Notes: a model not told the origin generated them from the sequence alone. A stretch of 61,565 nt of DNA from Gammaproteobacteria bacterium (GCA_018666555.1 JABIZD010000035.1:1-61565); one strand, 5' to 3'. Numbered from the stretch's first letter, positions 27,557 through 37,131 are shown. Translations and numbers: made by a program.

Positions 27557-28099
27557 ATGGCTGATTATTCAGAAAATTTGGTTTGGATCGACCTGGAAAT
27601 GACCGGTTTGGATCCTGAGCAGGATCGAATCATAGAGATTGCCACCATTATCACCGATTCTGAATTGAACATCCTGGCGGAAGGACCGAGTCTGGTGGTT
27701 CATCAGGTGGCCGAAGTTATGGCGGGTATGGATGAGTGGAATGTTTCGCACCACACTGAATCTGGGTTAGTTGAACGGGTTAGTAATTCGACCCTCTCGG
27801 AGGCTGCTGCGGAAGCCGAAACACTGGCTTTTGTAGAGCAGTATGTTGAACCAGGACAGTCACCTTTGTGTGGAAATACCATTGGCCAGGACAGGCGGTT
27901 TTTATGTCGGTATATGCCTGATTTAGAAGCTTACCTGCATTATCGAAATATTGATGTCAGTACGGTAAAAGAATTAGCCGTGCGCTGGCGACCGGCTGTC
28001 ACGGCTTCTGTTAAAAAGACCGCCAAGCATCGCGCGCTAGATGATATCAGGGAATCCATAGAAGAATTGAAAGTTTACCGGGCGGAATTTTTCAGTTAA
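27557..28099 (+). CDS. orn: Oligoribonuclease
   Basis: 3'-5' exoribonuclease of the DEDDh family that finishes degradation of 2-5 nt RNA (and pGpG from c-di-GMP turnover). The 180 residues show [10 protein letters not shown] (D12, E14), the middle Asp in [11 protein letters not shown] (D112 region) and the HRALDDI end with catalytic His and Asp. Length is exact for the family. It is divergent from the rhodanese-psd operon; rsgA, the usual neighbour, is absent here. Confidence 0.96.
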   Translation: MADYSENLVWIDLEMTGLDPEQDRIIEIATIITDSELNILAEGPSLVVHQVAEVMAGMDEWNVSHHTESGLVERVSNSTLSEAAAEAETLAFVEQYVEPGQSPLCGNTIGQDRRFLCRYMPDLEAYLHYRNIDVSTVKELAVRWRPAVTASVKKTAKHRALDDIRESIEELKVYRAEFFS

Positions 28100-28147
28100 T
28101 TGCTGAGTCACCTGGTAATTCGTTTGGTAGGCTTCCAGGCCCTCGAT

Positions 28148-28202
28148 GGTGACTAGGTGACTAGGTGACTAGGTGACTAGGTGACTAGGTGACTAGGTGA
28201 CT
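28148..28202. repeat. 8-bp tandem repeat GGTGACTA, about 6.9 copies
   Basis: Six exact copies of GGTGACTA (28148-28195) plus seven further bases, between the convergent orn and queG genes. Because 8 is not divisible by 3 and each unit contains TGA and TAG on the plus strand and TAG on the minus strand, the array places stop codons in all six frames. It ends only 16 bases before the queG stop. Confidence 0.97.
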
Positions 28203-28218
28203 TACGGGACAAGCCTGC

Positions 28219-29292
28219 TTAACCCGAAAGTTTATCTGCCTGTTCATGAATGGCCCATTGGATGTGCTCGGCAACCATCTCTGAACAGTCAGGTTGTTTC
28301 GCGATTAAGCTCTTTTGTATGGTGGTAGAACCGGGTGCATTGCCAAGTGCTATGGCAATATTTCTGAGCCAGCCCTCATAACCTGTTCTTCTGATGGCTG
28401 AGCCTTCGGTCTTAGTGGAAAATTCTGATTCGCTCCACTGAAATAGTTCTAATAACGTCGCGTTGTCGAGCTTGTGCCTGGTTTGGAAATCGATTTCCTG
28501 GCTGGCTTGGGCATATCGGTTCCAAGGACAAACCAGTTGGCAGTCATCGCAGCCGAAGATACGGTTGCCGATAGCGCTTCGAAGTGCTTTGGGAATAGTT
28601 CCTCGGTTTTCAATGGTTAGATAGGAAATGCATTTTCTGGCATCGAGAACGTAAGGTGCAACAATCGCCTGAGTGGGACAGACAGACAAGCAAGCAGTGC
28701 AGGAACCGCAGTGATTTGATGGCGATTCCGAGGCTTGAGCTAATGGTAGGTTAGTCAGTAGCTCACCGAGGAAAAACCAGGAACCTGCCGAGCGGTTCAT
28801 TAATAATGTGTTTTTTCCTATCCAACCGAGACCTGACCTCTCAGCGAGGTGTTTTTCCAGTACAGGTGCACTGTCAGTGCATGCTCTAGAGTAGAATGGC
28901 CCCAGGTTCTCACGGGTTATGTGTTCGTTGATTTGATTCGCCAGCCGCTTGAGTTTGGCGCGGATCACTTTATGGTAATCCCGACCAAGGGCATAACGGG
29001 AAATGTAAGCAAGGTGTTTTGATTTTAAACTACTGCGAATACGCTGATGTCCATTTTCAGGCAGATAGTCCATTCGAACGGCGATCGCGCTCATACTGCC
29101 GGTCAGTAGTTCCTGCGGATGGATTCTTAAATCCTGATTACGCGTCATGTAGGTCATGCTGCCGTGGAAGCCGTTACTGAGCCAGGTTCTGAGATAATCT
29201 TCATGGGCGGTAAGGTCCAGGTTGCTGAAGCCGACCTCCTGGAAGCCGAGATCATGAGCCCATTGTCGAATTCTGGTCTTTATTTCTTCCAT
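28219..29292 (-). CDS. queG: Epoxyqueuosine reductase QueG
   Basis: Cobalamin- and iron-sulfur-dependent reductase that makes queuosine from epoxyqueuosine in tRNA. The 357 residues contain the DUF1730 N-terminal domain and two 4Fe-4S clusters, CGSCTACLSVCP and CDDCQLVCPW, each completed by Cys in the partner motif. A HEAT-like C-terminal helix region (EGWLRNIAIALGN) follows. It is divergent from nnr, as in E. coli and Pseudomonas. Confidence 0.95.
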   Translation of the reverse strand: MEEIKTRIRQWAHDLGFQEVGFSNLDLTAHEDYLRTWLSNGFHGSMTYMTRNQDLRIHPQELLTGSMSAIAVRMDYLPENGHQRIRSSLKSKHLAYISRYALGRDYHKVIRAKLKRLANQINEHITRENLGPFYSRACTDSAPVLEKHLAERSGLGWIGKNTLLMNRSAGSWFFLGELLTNLPLAQASESPSNHCGSCTACLSVCPTQAIVAPYVLDARKCISYLTIENRGTIPKALRSAIGNRIFGCDDCQLVCPWNRYAQASQEIDFQTRHKLDNATLLELFQWSESEFSTKTEGSAIRRTGYEGWLRNIAIALGNAPGSTTIQKSLIAKQPDCSEMVAEHIQWAIHEQADKLSG

Positions 29293-29377
29293 TTATCGGG
29301 CGTTCCAGTCTGTATTGCGGCGATGAGTGGCATATACTTGCATTGATCGTAAACTATACTCAATAGGCATAGATATT

Positions 29378-30829
29378 ATGGTACTTTTTACCGCTGCTGA
29401 GATTCGAGTCCTTGATCAGGCGCTGATCAAGGATTATGGCATACCAGGTATCAGTTTGATGAAGCGTGCAGCCAGAGCCTGTATTGATAGCATCGACCAG
29501 TATTTTTCAGATATTACCCGTTTTGTGATTTTTTGCGGATCCGGGAATAATGCCGGAGACGGCTACTTGGTAGCAGCTATGTTGGCAGACAAGGGCCACA
29601 GCGTTGAGGTTGTGGCTTTGGGCGATCAGGATAAATTAACAGCAGATGCTCGCCAGGCGTTAGTTTTTTGCCAACAGAGCAGTGCTCATTTTGGTCATTG
29701 TGAAGTTATTCCAGAGGATTGTCTAATAGTGGATGCCCTGCTCGGTATTGGCGTGACAGGGGAGGTCAGGTCTGAGTATGCAAAGGTCATTGAGCAGATT
29801 AATGAAAGCACAGCAGATGTTTTATCAGTCGATCTTCCATCAGGTCTTTGTGCCGATACCGGGGTTATTTTAGGTACCTGTGTTAAGGCTACAATATCCG
29901 TTACTTTCATCGGTCGTAAGCGAGGCTTGTATTGTAATGATGGTCCCGATGTCACGGGTAAGGTTCGCTTATCTGATCTGGATGCCCCTGCAGAGATCTA
30001 TAAACGAGTAGCAGAACCGGTAAAGATATTACCTCGGCAGTCTTTACCAAAACGGTCTCGGCGGGGTTACAAAAATCAGTATGGGCATGTTCTGTTGGTG
30101 GGGGGCAACGACGGCATGGCCGGCGCGATTATACTCGCTGCGGAGGCCGCGCTGCGCGCTGGTGCCGGTCTGGTCACGGTTGCTACGCGGCCTGAAAACC
30201 TTATCCCCTTGCTGACTCGCTGCCCGGAAGTCATGGCGCATGCAGTAGCAGGAGGCGAGGAGCTGGCCACTTTGCTGGAAAAAGCTGACAGTGTCGTAGT
30301 TGGGCCTGGCCTAGGCCGTAATCAATGGGCGCTAGAATTGTTTGCGGCTGTTTTGAGTTCAGGTAAGCCGATGGTCGTGGATGCCGATGCATTGAACATG
30401 CTGGCCGTCGCACCGCGATACTATGAACATTGGATTCTGACGCCTCATTCCAAAGAAGCAGCGAGATTGTTGGGTGTCGCATCGGTGCAAGATGATCGTT
30501 ACAAGGTCGCTACCGAATTGCGTGGACGCTATGGTGGTGTGGCTGTGCTAAAAGGCCTGGGTAGTCTGGTTCATGGCGGTGAGCAATTCAGTCTGTGTCC
30601 TTTTGGCAACCCGGGAATGGCAACCGCTGGAATGGGAGATGTGCTTGCTGGTGTTATTGGCAGCCTGATAGGACAAACAGGCAGTCTTTATGAGGCTGCC
30701 TGTATGGGAGTTGTTAATCATGCCAGGGCTGCTGAGTATCTGGCCACGCAACTGGGAGAGGTGGGTCTGACTGCATCGGACTTACCGCTGGTAATTGGCC
30801 GACTATTGTCGGGTGAAGAAATATCTTGA
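29378..30829 (+). CDS. nnr: Bifunctional NAD(P)H-hydrate epimerase / ADP-dependent dehydratase
   Basis: Repairs hydrated NAD(P)H. From ATG 29378 (MVLFTAAEIR) the protein has 483 residues; the frame is open back to 29327 but the extra residues (MAYTCIDRK...) are not family-like. N-terminal epimerase (YjeF_N) shows CGSGNNAGDGY and DALLGIGVTGEV; C-terminal dehydratase (carbohydrate-kinase-like) shows HVLLVGGNDGMAGA, VVGPGLGRN, DADALN and the ATP-site NPGMATAGMGDVLAG. It overlaps tsaE at TTGA. Confidence 0.94.
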   Translation: MVLFTAAEIRVLDQALIKDYGIPGISLMKRAARACIDSIDQYFSDITRFVIFCGSGNNAGDGYLVAAMLADKGHSVEVVALGDQDKLTADARQALVFCQQSSAHFGHCEVIPEDCLIVDALLGIGVTGEVRSEYAKVIEQINESTADVLSVDLPSGLCADTGVILGTCVKATISVTFIGRKRGLYCNDGPDVTGKVRLSDLDAPAEIYKRVAEPVKILPRQSLPKRSRRGYKNQYGHVLLVGGNDGMAGAIILAAEAALRAGAGLVTVATRPENLIPLLTRCPEVMAHAVAGGEELATLLEKADSVVVGPGLGRNQWALELFAAVLSSGKPMVVDADALNMLAVAPRYYEHWILTPHSKEAARLLGVASVQDDRYKVATELRGRYGGVAVLKGLGSLVHGGEQFSLCPFGNPGMATAGMGDVLAGVIGSLIGQTGSLYEAACMGVVNHARAAEYLATQLGEVGLTASDLPLVIGRLLSGEEIS

Positions 30830-31308
30830 AAATTAAATTAACTGACTTTCGTAAGACCGAGGCACTCGGTGCTGAGCTGAGTATCCTGCTGGATGGGGGT
30901 GGTTTGGTATTTTTGCAGGGAGATCTCGGAACCGGGAAAACCACCTTGTGCAGAGGTTTACTTCGGGCCTTGGGATATTCAGGTGCTGTCAAAAGTCCGA
31001 CCTTCACACTGATAGAACCTTATCTGATCCAGGATCAGGCCGTTATTCATTTCGACTTGTACAGACTGGGGCATCCAGAAGAGTTACACTATTTGGGGGC
31101 TGAGGAGTACTTTGATACCAGTAATTTATGTGTCATTGAGTGGCCGGAAAAAGGTGATGGGTATTTACCGCAACAGGATTTAGTGGTGACTCTGACTTAT
31201 ACAAATAAGGCTGAACGGAGCGCAGTGATCACTTCTTTTTCTTCAAAAGGGCAGAGGGTACTGCGGCAGCTAGAAGGTTTTCAGGAGCGGATAGATTGCA
31301 GAATTTAG
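30826..31308 (+). CDS. tsaE: tRNA threonylcarbamoyladenosine biosynthesis ATPase TsaE
   Basis: P-loop ATPase of the t6A37 synthesis complex (TsaB-TsaD-TsaE). Walker A is GDLGTGKTTLCRGLL, Walker B-like VIHFDLYRLGHPEEL and the CVIEWPEKGDGYLP segment is typical. 160 residues is the family size. It starts at TTG within the nnr stop (TTGA overlap) and runs into amiB with a 13-base overlap, so the gene trio is translationally linked. Confidence 0.94.
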   Translation: MKIKLTDFRKTEALGAELSILLDGGGLVFLQGDLGTGKTTLCRGLLRALGYSGAVKSPTFTLIEPYLIQDQAVIHFDLYRLGHPEELHYLGAEEYFDTSNLCVIEWPEKGDGYLPQQDLVVTLTYTNKAERSAVITSFSSKGQRVLRQLEGFQERIDCRI

Positions 31309-32654
31309 GTTTCCTGCAACGAGCCGGTATGGCTTTACTGATGCTGCTTGCAACTATGACGGCGCTAGCGCAGCAGTCTGTTGATGGCATAAGAATCCGT
31401 CCCGACCCAGAAAAAACCAGGGTGGTATTTGATCTCAGTGGTCCAGTAGAACATAAATTGTTTATGCTCGAAAATCCGCCAAGACTGGTGATTGATCTCA
31501 ATGATACGGGAATGCACCGCACTGACCTGAAGGCTGAAATAGCCGAACTCGGCATCGAAACAACGCCCATCGCTGCAGTCAGGTTTTCGCCGCCGTCTCA
31601 GGAAAATCTGCGTATCGTTCTTGATTTAAAACAAGAGGTAAAGCCAAGGAGTTTCATTCTAACGCCCATTGCCCAGTACCGGGACCGTCTGGTGATCGAC
31701 TTATTCACTGAAGATCAGCAGATACAAAGTCCCCCTCAGGGTGCTGGTTCAGCAGATTTGAAACCCAGGGAAATAGTCATAGCAATTGATCCCGGGCACG
31801 GCGGTGATGACCCCGGCGCTATTGGTCCAGGCAAGCTATATGAGAAAAAAGTCGTGCTGGCTATTGCCAGAGAACTAAAGGCCGTCGCTGATCGAACCTA
31901 TGGCTATAAAGGAGTGCTGACCCGACAGGGAGATTACTATGTTGCGCATCGTAAAAGAACCGCGATAGCCAGGGAGAACCAATCCGATGTTTTTGTTTCC
32001 ATTCATGCAGATGGCTGGAAGACGAGTTCAGCTAATGGGGCGTCGGTATATGCGATTTCTCAGGATGGCGCTTCCAGTGAATCGGCTAAATGGCTTGCCG
32101 AAAAAGAAAACCGGGCTGATTTAATTGGTGGTGTAGGCAGTGTCAGCCTGGATGATAAGGATGACATGCTCGCTGGTGTACTGTTAGATCTTTCCCAGAC
32201 AGCTAGTTTAAGTGCCAGTCTTGAAATGGGCGAGGCTATCTTGCTGGGGATTAAACCCATTACCAGGTTGCATAAGAAAAATGTTGAACAGGCTGCTTTC
32301 ATCGTTCTTAAATCGCCGGATATTCCATCATTATTGATTGAAACCGGTTTTATCTCGAATCCAGGAGAGGCACGCAACCTGGCATCGAGAAAACATCAGA
32401 AGAAGCTGGCGGCTGGGATCTTCGCTGGTATAAATAAGTACTTCAGTCGAACACCGCCGAACGGTACGCTACTAGCAGTCAGGCAGGAGCCGATATCTCG
32501 GCCGGTGATTACCCATGTGATCAGGCGGGGTGATACGCTTTCAGAGATTGCTTTGAGATATAATGTGAGGTTTGAAGATCTAAAGCGTGAGAATGCGTTA
32601 AATGCGAATACCATTAGGATCGGACAGACGTTGAGGATACCCCACCGCAAATGA
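31296..32654 (+). CDS. amiB: N-acetylmuramoyl-L-alanine amidase (AmiB type)
   Basis: Periplasmic zinc amidase that splits septal peptidoglycan during cell separation. A signal peptide (GMALLMLLATMTALAQ) comes first, then an AMIN domain (about 30-125) for septal targeting, Amidase_3 (about 160-385) with the zinc His H168 in DPGHGGDDPGA, a second His in SIHADG and the catalytic Glu in LIETGFISN, and a C-terminal LysM (HVIRRGDTLSEIALRYN). AmiB-type enzymes are activated by EnvC. TTG start overlaps tsaE by 13 bases; ATG further in would still leave the signal peptide. Confidence 0.94.
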   Translation: MQNLGFLQRAGMALLMLLATMTALAQQSVDGIRIRPDPEKTRVVFDLSGPVEHKLFMLENPPRLVIDLNDTGMHRTDLKAEIAELGIETTPIAAVRFSPPSQENLRIVLDLKQEVKPRSFILTPIAQYRDRLVIDLFTEDQQIQSPPQGAGSADLKPREIVIAIDPGHGGDDPGAIGPGKLYEKKVVLAIARELKAVADRTYGYKGVLTRQGDYYVAHRKRTAIARENQSDVFVSIHADGWKTSSANGASVYAISQDGASSESAKWLAEKENRADLIGGVGSVSLDDKDDMLAGVLLDLSQTASLSASLEMGEAILLGIKPITRLHKKNVEQAAFIVLKSPDIPSLLIETGFISNPGEARNLASRKHQKKLAAGIFAGINKYFSRTPPNGTLLAVRQEPISRPVITHVIRRGDTLSEIALRYNVRFEDLKRENALNANTIRIGQTLRIPHRK

Positions 32655-34459
32655 ACAATCGTATTTATGCGCTGACCAATAGACTGGCTAACCAGATTGC
32701 CGCCGGAGAAGTCGTCGAGAGACCTGCGTCGGTTGTTAAGGAGCTTTTAGAAAATGCCCTGGATGCGCAGGCGCAATCCATTGACATTACGCTGGAAGCC
32801 GGCGGTAGCCAACTGATCCGTATTCGTGATGATGGTTCAGGTATTATCAAGGAAGATCTTGAATTAGCCTTGGCCCGGCATGCTACCTCGAAGATTGTCG
32901 ATCAGGAAGACTTGCAGGGCATTACTACGCTGGGCTTCAGGGGTGAAGCGCTTGCTTCGATAGCATCGGTATCAAGACTGGTGCTGACTTCTAATGCAAC
33001 CGATAGTAAATCCGGCTGGTCCGTGAGGTCTGCGGGTGAAAGTATGCACAGCCTACTTGAACCGGCTGCGCACAGGCGCGGTACCAGTGTTGAGGTCCGT
33101 GATCTGTTTTTTAATACGCCAGCCAGGAAAAAATTCCTTCGCACCGAACGCACTGAATTACAGAGAATTGAAGACATTATTCGCAAGGTGAGTTTGAGTC
33201 ACTCGAACGTCAGTATGACCTTGACGCATAATGGCAGGGTGATTCGCCAGTTCCGCGCCGCCGAAACAGACTTGGATGAAAAGCGTAGGATCGCCATGGT
33301 TTTTGGACAGCCATTTGTTGACCAAGCGCTTTATTTTGAAGAAACCCGGCTTGATATGACCCTGCGGGGCTGGATTTCCCTGCCGACTTATTCAAGAAGT
33401 CAGGCCGACCAGCAGTATTTTTTTGTGAATGCCAGAACCATCAGAGACAAGGTGGCGAGTCATGCCGTGCGGCAAGGATATTCGGACGTGCTTTATCACG
33501 GACGCCATCCGGCCTATGCCATATTCCTTGAGGTAGACCCTGCACGGGTGGACGTTAACGTTCATCCTACCAAGCATGAGGTGCGGTTTAGAGATAGCCG
33601 TGGAGTCCATGATTTTATTTACAGGACCATTAACAGAGTGCTTGCCTCTGTGCGTCCTGATGAGGTCAAGGGGCACATTGTCGACGGTCAGTTTGGGGGT
33701 GGCAGTGCTGGTGAATTTGCTGAGTCATTACCAAGTTTTAATCAGAGGCCTATTAACTTTGGGTCTGCTTCAGGATTCTCGAGTCTGTCACAGACAGCAG
33801 GTGGCCCCAAGTCGTGGATGGCGATGGCAGTACAGGATCCGGGAAGCAATTTGGGGGCTGAGGAAGATCAGGTGATCCCGCCGTTAGGTTTTGCCGTGGC
33901 TCAGCTTCATGGTGTTTATATTATTGCCCAGAATCGGGCCGGTTTGATTGTCGTTGATATGCACGCCGCACACGAAAGAATTACTTACGAACAACTGAAA
34001 CAATCCATTGAAAAGGAGGGGTTGAAAATCCAGCCTTTATTGGTTCCGATCAGCGTGGTTATGAGCGATAAAGAAGTTCAGATTGTTGAGCAGATGAATG
34101 CAGATTTAGCTGGATTAGGTTTGCAGGTGGAACCCGCGTCAGCGGAATCGATCGTCATCAGGGGTGTTCCGGCATTACTGGGTCGATCCAGTGCTGAACA
34201 GCTACTTCGTGATGTTGTCGCGGATATGCTGGAATATGGCAGCAGTGCTAGGATGGAAGAAAATCGTGATGAGGTTCTCTCTACGATGGCGTGTCACGGT
34301 TCAATCAGGGCAAATCGAAAGTTAACGCTGGATGAAATGAATGCGCTATTAAGAGATATGGAAGAGACAGAACGCAGTGGCCAGTGTAATCATGGTCGGC
34401 CTACCTGGTTCCAACTATCTCTGGGTGAACTCGATAGTCTTTTTATGCGAGGCCGATAA
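32651..34459 (+). CDS. mutL: DNA mismatch repair protein MutL
   Basis: Couples MutS mismatch recognition to strand incision. The 602-residue protein has the N-terminal GHKL ATPase (ELLENALDA, DDGSGI, TLGFRGEALASI) and a C-terminal dimerisation domain. Unlike E. coli MutL it keeps the endonuclease motif DMHAAHERITYE (D436 to E447, fitting DQHAX2EX4E) along with the CHGSIR and CNHGRP metal-site segments, so it probably nicks DNA itself; no mutH is in the window. ATGA overlap with amiB and TAATG overlap with miaA. Confidence 0.96.
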   Translation: MNNRIYALTNRLANQIAAGEVVERPASVVKELLENALDAQAQSIDITLEAGGSQLIRIRDDGSGIIKEDLELALARHATSKIVDQEDLQGITTLGFRGEALASIASVSRLVLTSNATDSKSGWSVRSAGESMHSLLEPAAHRRGTSVEVRDLFFNTPARKKFLRTERTELQRIEDIIRKVSLSHSNVSMTLTHNGRVIRQFRAAETDLDEKRRIAMVFGQPFVDQALYFEETRLDMTLRGWISLPTYSRSQADQQYFFVNARTIRDKVASHAVRQGYSDVLYHGRHPAYAIFLEVDPARVDVNVHPTKHEVRFRDSRGVHDFIYRTINRVLASVRPDEVKGHIVDGQFGGGSAGEFAESLPSFNQRPINFGSASGFSSLSQTAGGPKSWMAMAVQDPGSNLGAEEDQVIPPLGFAVAQLHGVYIIAQNRAGLIVVDMHAAHERITYEQLKQSIEKEGLKIQPLLVPISVVMSDKEVQIVEQMNADLAGLGLQVEPASAESIVIRGVPALLGRSSAEQLLRDVVADMLEYGSSARMEENRDEVLSTMACHGSIRANRKLTLDEMNALLRDMEETERSGQCNHGRPTWFQLSLGELDSLFMRGR

Positions 34460-35373
34460 TGATCCAGGCCCTGGTGATAACGGGCCCGACAGCGAGTGGG
34501 AAATCAGGCCTCGCCTATGAATTAGCCAAGCAGGTACCGCTGGAAGTCATCAGTGTTGATTCTGCACAGGTGTACCGGGGCTTTGATATTGGCAGTGCGA
34601 AACCGGACTCGGATCAGCAGTTTGCAGTACCCCATCATCTCATTGATATTCGTGATGCCAGTAATCCTTATTCTGCCGCTGATTTTCGCGAGGATGCGAT
34701 CAGGCTGATAGGTGAGATTCTGGGTCGAGGAAGCTTGCCAGTGCTGGTGGGAGGTACCATGCTTTATATAAAAGCGTTGCGCGATGGTATCGCGCCGCTT
34801 CCTGCAGCTGACCAAAAAGTTCGGTCTGCGTTAACCCAAGAAGCAGCTGAGCATGGCTGGACTGGTCTGCATGACAGACTGAAAAAAATAGACCCCCGCG
34901 CAGCGAGTAGAATCAATGCAGCAGATACACAGCGATTACAACGTGCCCTAGAGGTGTATGAGCTGACCGGAAAGTCAATGAGTCAGTTGATCGAGGCGGG
35001 CAATCAGCCCTGTCCTTTTGATTTGACTGAAATTGCCATTGTGCCAGCAGATAGAAAGTTACTTCATAGCAGGATTGAGCAGAGATTTGATCAGATGCTG
35101 GATCAGGGCCTCATCGATGGGGTCACTAAAATTCGAGACCTGCCTGGAATTGATCCCGGCCTGCCGGCCATGAAATCAGTCGGTTATCGTCAGGTTTGGA
35201 ACTATTTGGAAGGGCGCTGCGATTACGATGAAATGAGACACAAGGCCATTGTTGCCACCCGGCAATTGGCCAAGCGGCAATATACCTGGTTGCGCAGCTG
35301 GCAGAATTTGATTGTTTTAGATCAGCCAATTCTATCCGAGGCATTGAAAATCGTAAGGTTTGGCAGCATATAG
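34459..35373 (+). CDS. miaA: tRNA dimethylallyltransferase
   Basis: Transfers a dimethylallyl group to A37 of tRNAs reading UNN codons, the first step to ms2i6A. The 304-residue protein has Walker A GPTASGKSGL (residues 8-17), SVDSAQVYRGFDIGSAKP (substrate Asp and Thr-like pocket), VGGTMLYIKAL and the C-terminal RHKAIVATRQLAKRQ-W arginine-rich tRNA contact. Directly downstream of mutL (TAATG) and 142 bp upstream of hfq, as in E. coli. Confidence 0.96.
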   Translation: MIQALVITGPTASGKSGLAYELAKQVPLEVISVDSAQVYRGFDIGSAKPDSDQQFAVPHHLIDIRDASNPYSAADFREDAIRLIGEILGRGSLPVLVGGTMLYIKALRDGIAPLPAADQKVRSALTQEAAEHGWTGLHDRLKKIDPRAASRINAADTQRLQRALEVYELTGKSMSQLIEAGNQPCPFDLTEIAIVPADRKLLHSRIEQRFDQMLDQGLIDGVTKIRDLPGIDPGLPAMKSVGYRQVWNYLEGRCDYDEMRHKAIVATRQLAKRQYTWLRSWQNLIVLDQPILSEALKIVRFGSI

Positions 35374-35515
35374 GAACGAGGAGAGGCCGTGCCAGTCATC
35401 ACCAGGTCGGCTAAGATCATCTGGTGGCAACATTGCAAATGGATCGTAGGTATGGGGTAGTTATGTTCAGGTTGCAATGTTTTTTACACATACAAATAAT
35501 AGATTAGGAGCCGCT

Positions 35516-35758
35516 ATGCCTAGGGGGCAATCATTACAGGAACCTTTTTTGAATGTACTCAGAAAGGAAAGAATACCGGTTTCAATATTCTTAGTTAGTG
35601 GTATTAAGTTGCAGGGACAGATCGAATCCTTCGATCAATTCGTCATATTATTGCGCAATAGCGTTAATCAAATGATTTACAAATCAGCCATTTCAACTAT
35701 TGTTCCATCTAAAGCAGTGGTTATTGATTATGCAGAGGAAGAATCGAGTGAAATCTAG
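35516..35758 (+). CDS. hfq: RNA chaperone Hfq with Ser at position 57
   Basis: Sm-like hexameric RNA chaperone that pairs sRNAs with mRNAs. From ATG 35516 (AGGAG 5 bases upstream) it has 80 residues; a longer in-frame start adds 13 unlike residues. Q8, the rim arginines (R16-K17-E18-R19), Q41, F42 and K56 are present, but the nearly invariant His57 of the proximal poly-U pocket is Ser (YKSAIST, codon TCA at 35684-35686). The C-terminal tail is very short and acidic (AEEESSEI). Position between miaA and hflX is the normal one. Confidence 0.96.
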   Translation: MPRGQSLQEPFLNVLRKERIPVSIFLVSGIKLQGQIESFDQFVILLRNSVNQMIYKSAISTIVPSKAVVIDYAEEESSEI

Positions 35759-35764
35759 TTTTTG

Positions 35765-37111
35765 ATGGTCGCTAAATTGTTCATTGACAGACCTGAAGCA
35801 GGATTACGTGCTTTGCTGGTTTTTTCAAGCAGTGTTGAATCGAACCTAGCCACGCTTGAAGAGCTGGAAGAGTTAGTATTATCTGCTGGATTGGACACGG
35901 TTGCTGTTATAACCAATCCCAGAAAAATACCTCATCCGAAGAGTTTGGTTGGATCAGGAAAGCTTCAGGAAATCTGCTTGGAAGCAGAACAGGCGGACGC
36001 AGGGATCATTGTATTCAGTGAAGACCTGTCTCCGTCTCAGGAAAAGAATATAGAACAGGCCGCCGGTAGAAGAGTCATGGGTAGAACTGGTTTGATCCTG
36101 GAAATTTTTGCTCAACGGGCCCGAACCCACGAAGGCAAGTTACAGGTAGAGCTGGCGCAATTACAACACGCGGCATCTCGGCTGGTGAGAGGTTGGACCC
36201 ATCTTGATAGGCAGCGTGGTGGTTCAGGCAAAGGCCAGGGAGCCAGTGCCGGCCTGTCCGGCGATGGTGAAACCCAGTTAGAAGCTGACCAACGTCAGTT
36301 GAGAGCAAGAACAAAGAAGGTCAATCAGCGATTGGCAAAGGTGCAACGTCAGCGTGGTCAGAATCGAAAGGCCAGACAGCGCTCTCAGACGCCTTCTGTA
36401 GCCCTGGCTGGATACACAAACTCGGGCAAATCGACTTTGTTTAACGCTCTCTCCGACGCCAAGGTACACGCTGCCGACCAGTTGTTTGCGACCCTTGATC
36501 CTACTTTACGGCAGATACCGTTACCGTTAACGGGGAAAATGATACTTTCCGATACGGTTGGTTTTATCCGAGCCTTACCTCATACGCTGATTGAAGCCTT
36601 CAAAGCGACCTTGGAAGAGGTGACACATGCTGCTTTGATTTTACATGTAGTGGATGCGGCTGCCCCGGAGAAGCAGGAAAGAATAGATGCAGTCAATAAC
36701 GTGTTGTCTGAAATTGGTGCGGAGCAGATACCGCAGTTATTGGTATTAAACAAATCCGACCTGGTCACTACGGATATGCCGGTGATTCGTCGGGATAGCA
36801 GTGGTAAACCAGTGAGCGTCTGTGTTTCGGCGCTGCGTGGAGAAGGCTTGGATGCGATGTTGAATTGTATCGATGAATTGCTGGGCAGCGAACTCGTAAA
36901 AGCAACTGTCAGCTTGAAACCAGAACAAGGTATGATTCGAGCCAAGTGTTTTAATATGGGGTGTGTTATCAGGGAAGTTACTCATGATACTGGAGTAATC
37001 GACCTGCATCTGCGCATTGAAAAACATAATCTTGATAAATTGAATTCTGCATTGATGCAGAGTTATACAATGCATAATCAAGAGATTAATGGGAAGATAG
37101 ACAATCGCTAA
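35765..37111 (+). CDS. hflX: Ribosome-associated GTPase HflX
   Basis: GTPase that splits stalled 70S ribosomes under stress. The N-terminal HflX nucleotide-binding domain (PHPKSLVGSGK) is followed by a coiled coil (about 155-205) and the G domain with the P-loop AGYTNSGKS (G216 to S223), SDTVGFIRALPH (switch II, DxxG-type) and LVLNKSDL (NKxD). 448 residues from the ATG; a TTG one codon upstream is also possible. It is 6 bp after hfq. Confidence 0.95.
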   Translation: MVAKLFIDRPEAGLRALLVFSSSVESNLATLEELEELVLSAGLDTVAVITNPRKIPHPKSLVGSGKLQEICLEAEQADAGIIVFSEDLSPSQEKNIEQAAGRRVMGRTGLILEIFAQRARTHEGKLQVELAQLQHAASRLVRGWTHLDRQRGGSGKGQGASAGLSGDGETQLEADQRQLRARTKKVNQRLAKVQRQRGQNRKARQRSQTPSVALAGYTNSGKSTLFNALSDAKVHAADQLFATLDPTLRQIPLPLTGKMILSDTVGFIRALPHTLIEAFKATLEEVTHAALILHVVDAAAPEKQERIDAVNNVLSEIGAEQIPQLLVLNKSDLVTTDMPVIRRDSSGKPVSVCVSALRGEGLDAMLNCIDELLGSELVKATVSLKPEQGMIRAKCFNMGCVIREVTHDTGVIDLHLRIEKHNLDKLNSALMQSYTMHNQEINGKIDNR

Positions 37112-37131
37112 ATTGCGAAATGGAGAATGTT

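Noticed and set aside
28148-28202. Tandem repeats as a CRISPR array or attachment site
   Set aside because: Units are 8 bp with no spacers and no cas genes or integrase nearby.
35472-35500. Promoter TTGCAA-N17-AATAAT before hfq
   Set aside because: The start site it predicts would fall on the hfq ribosome-binding site, leaving almost no leader, so I do not call it.
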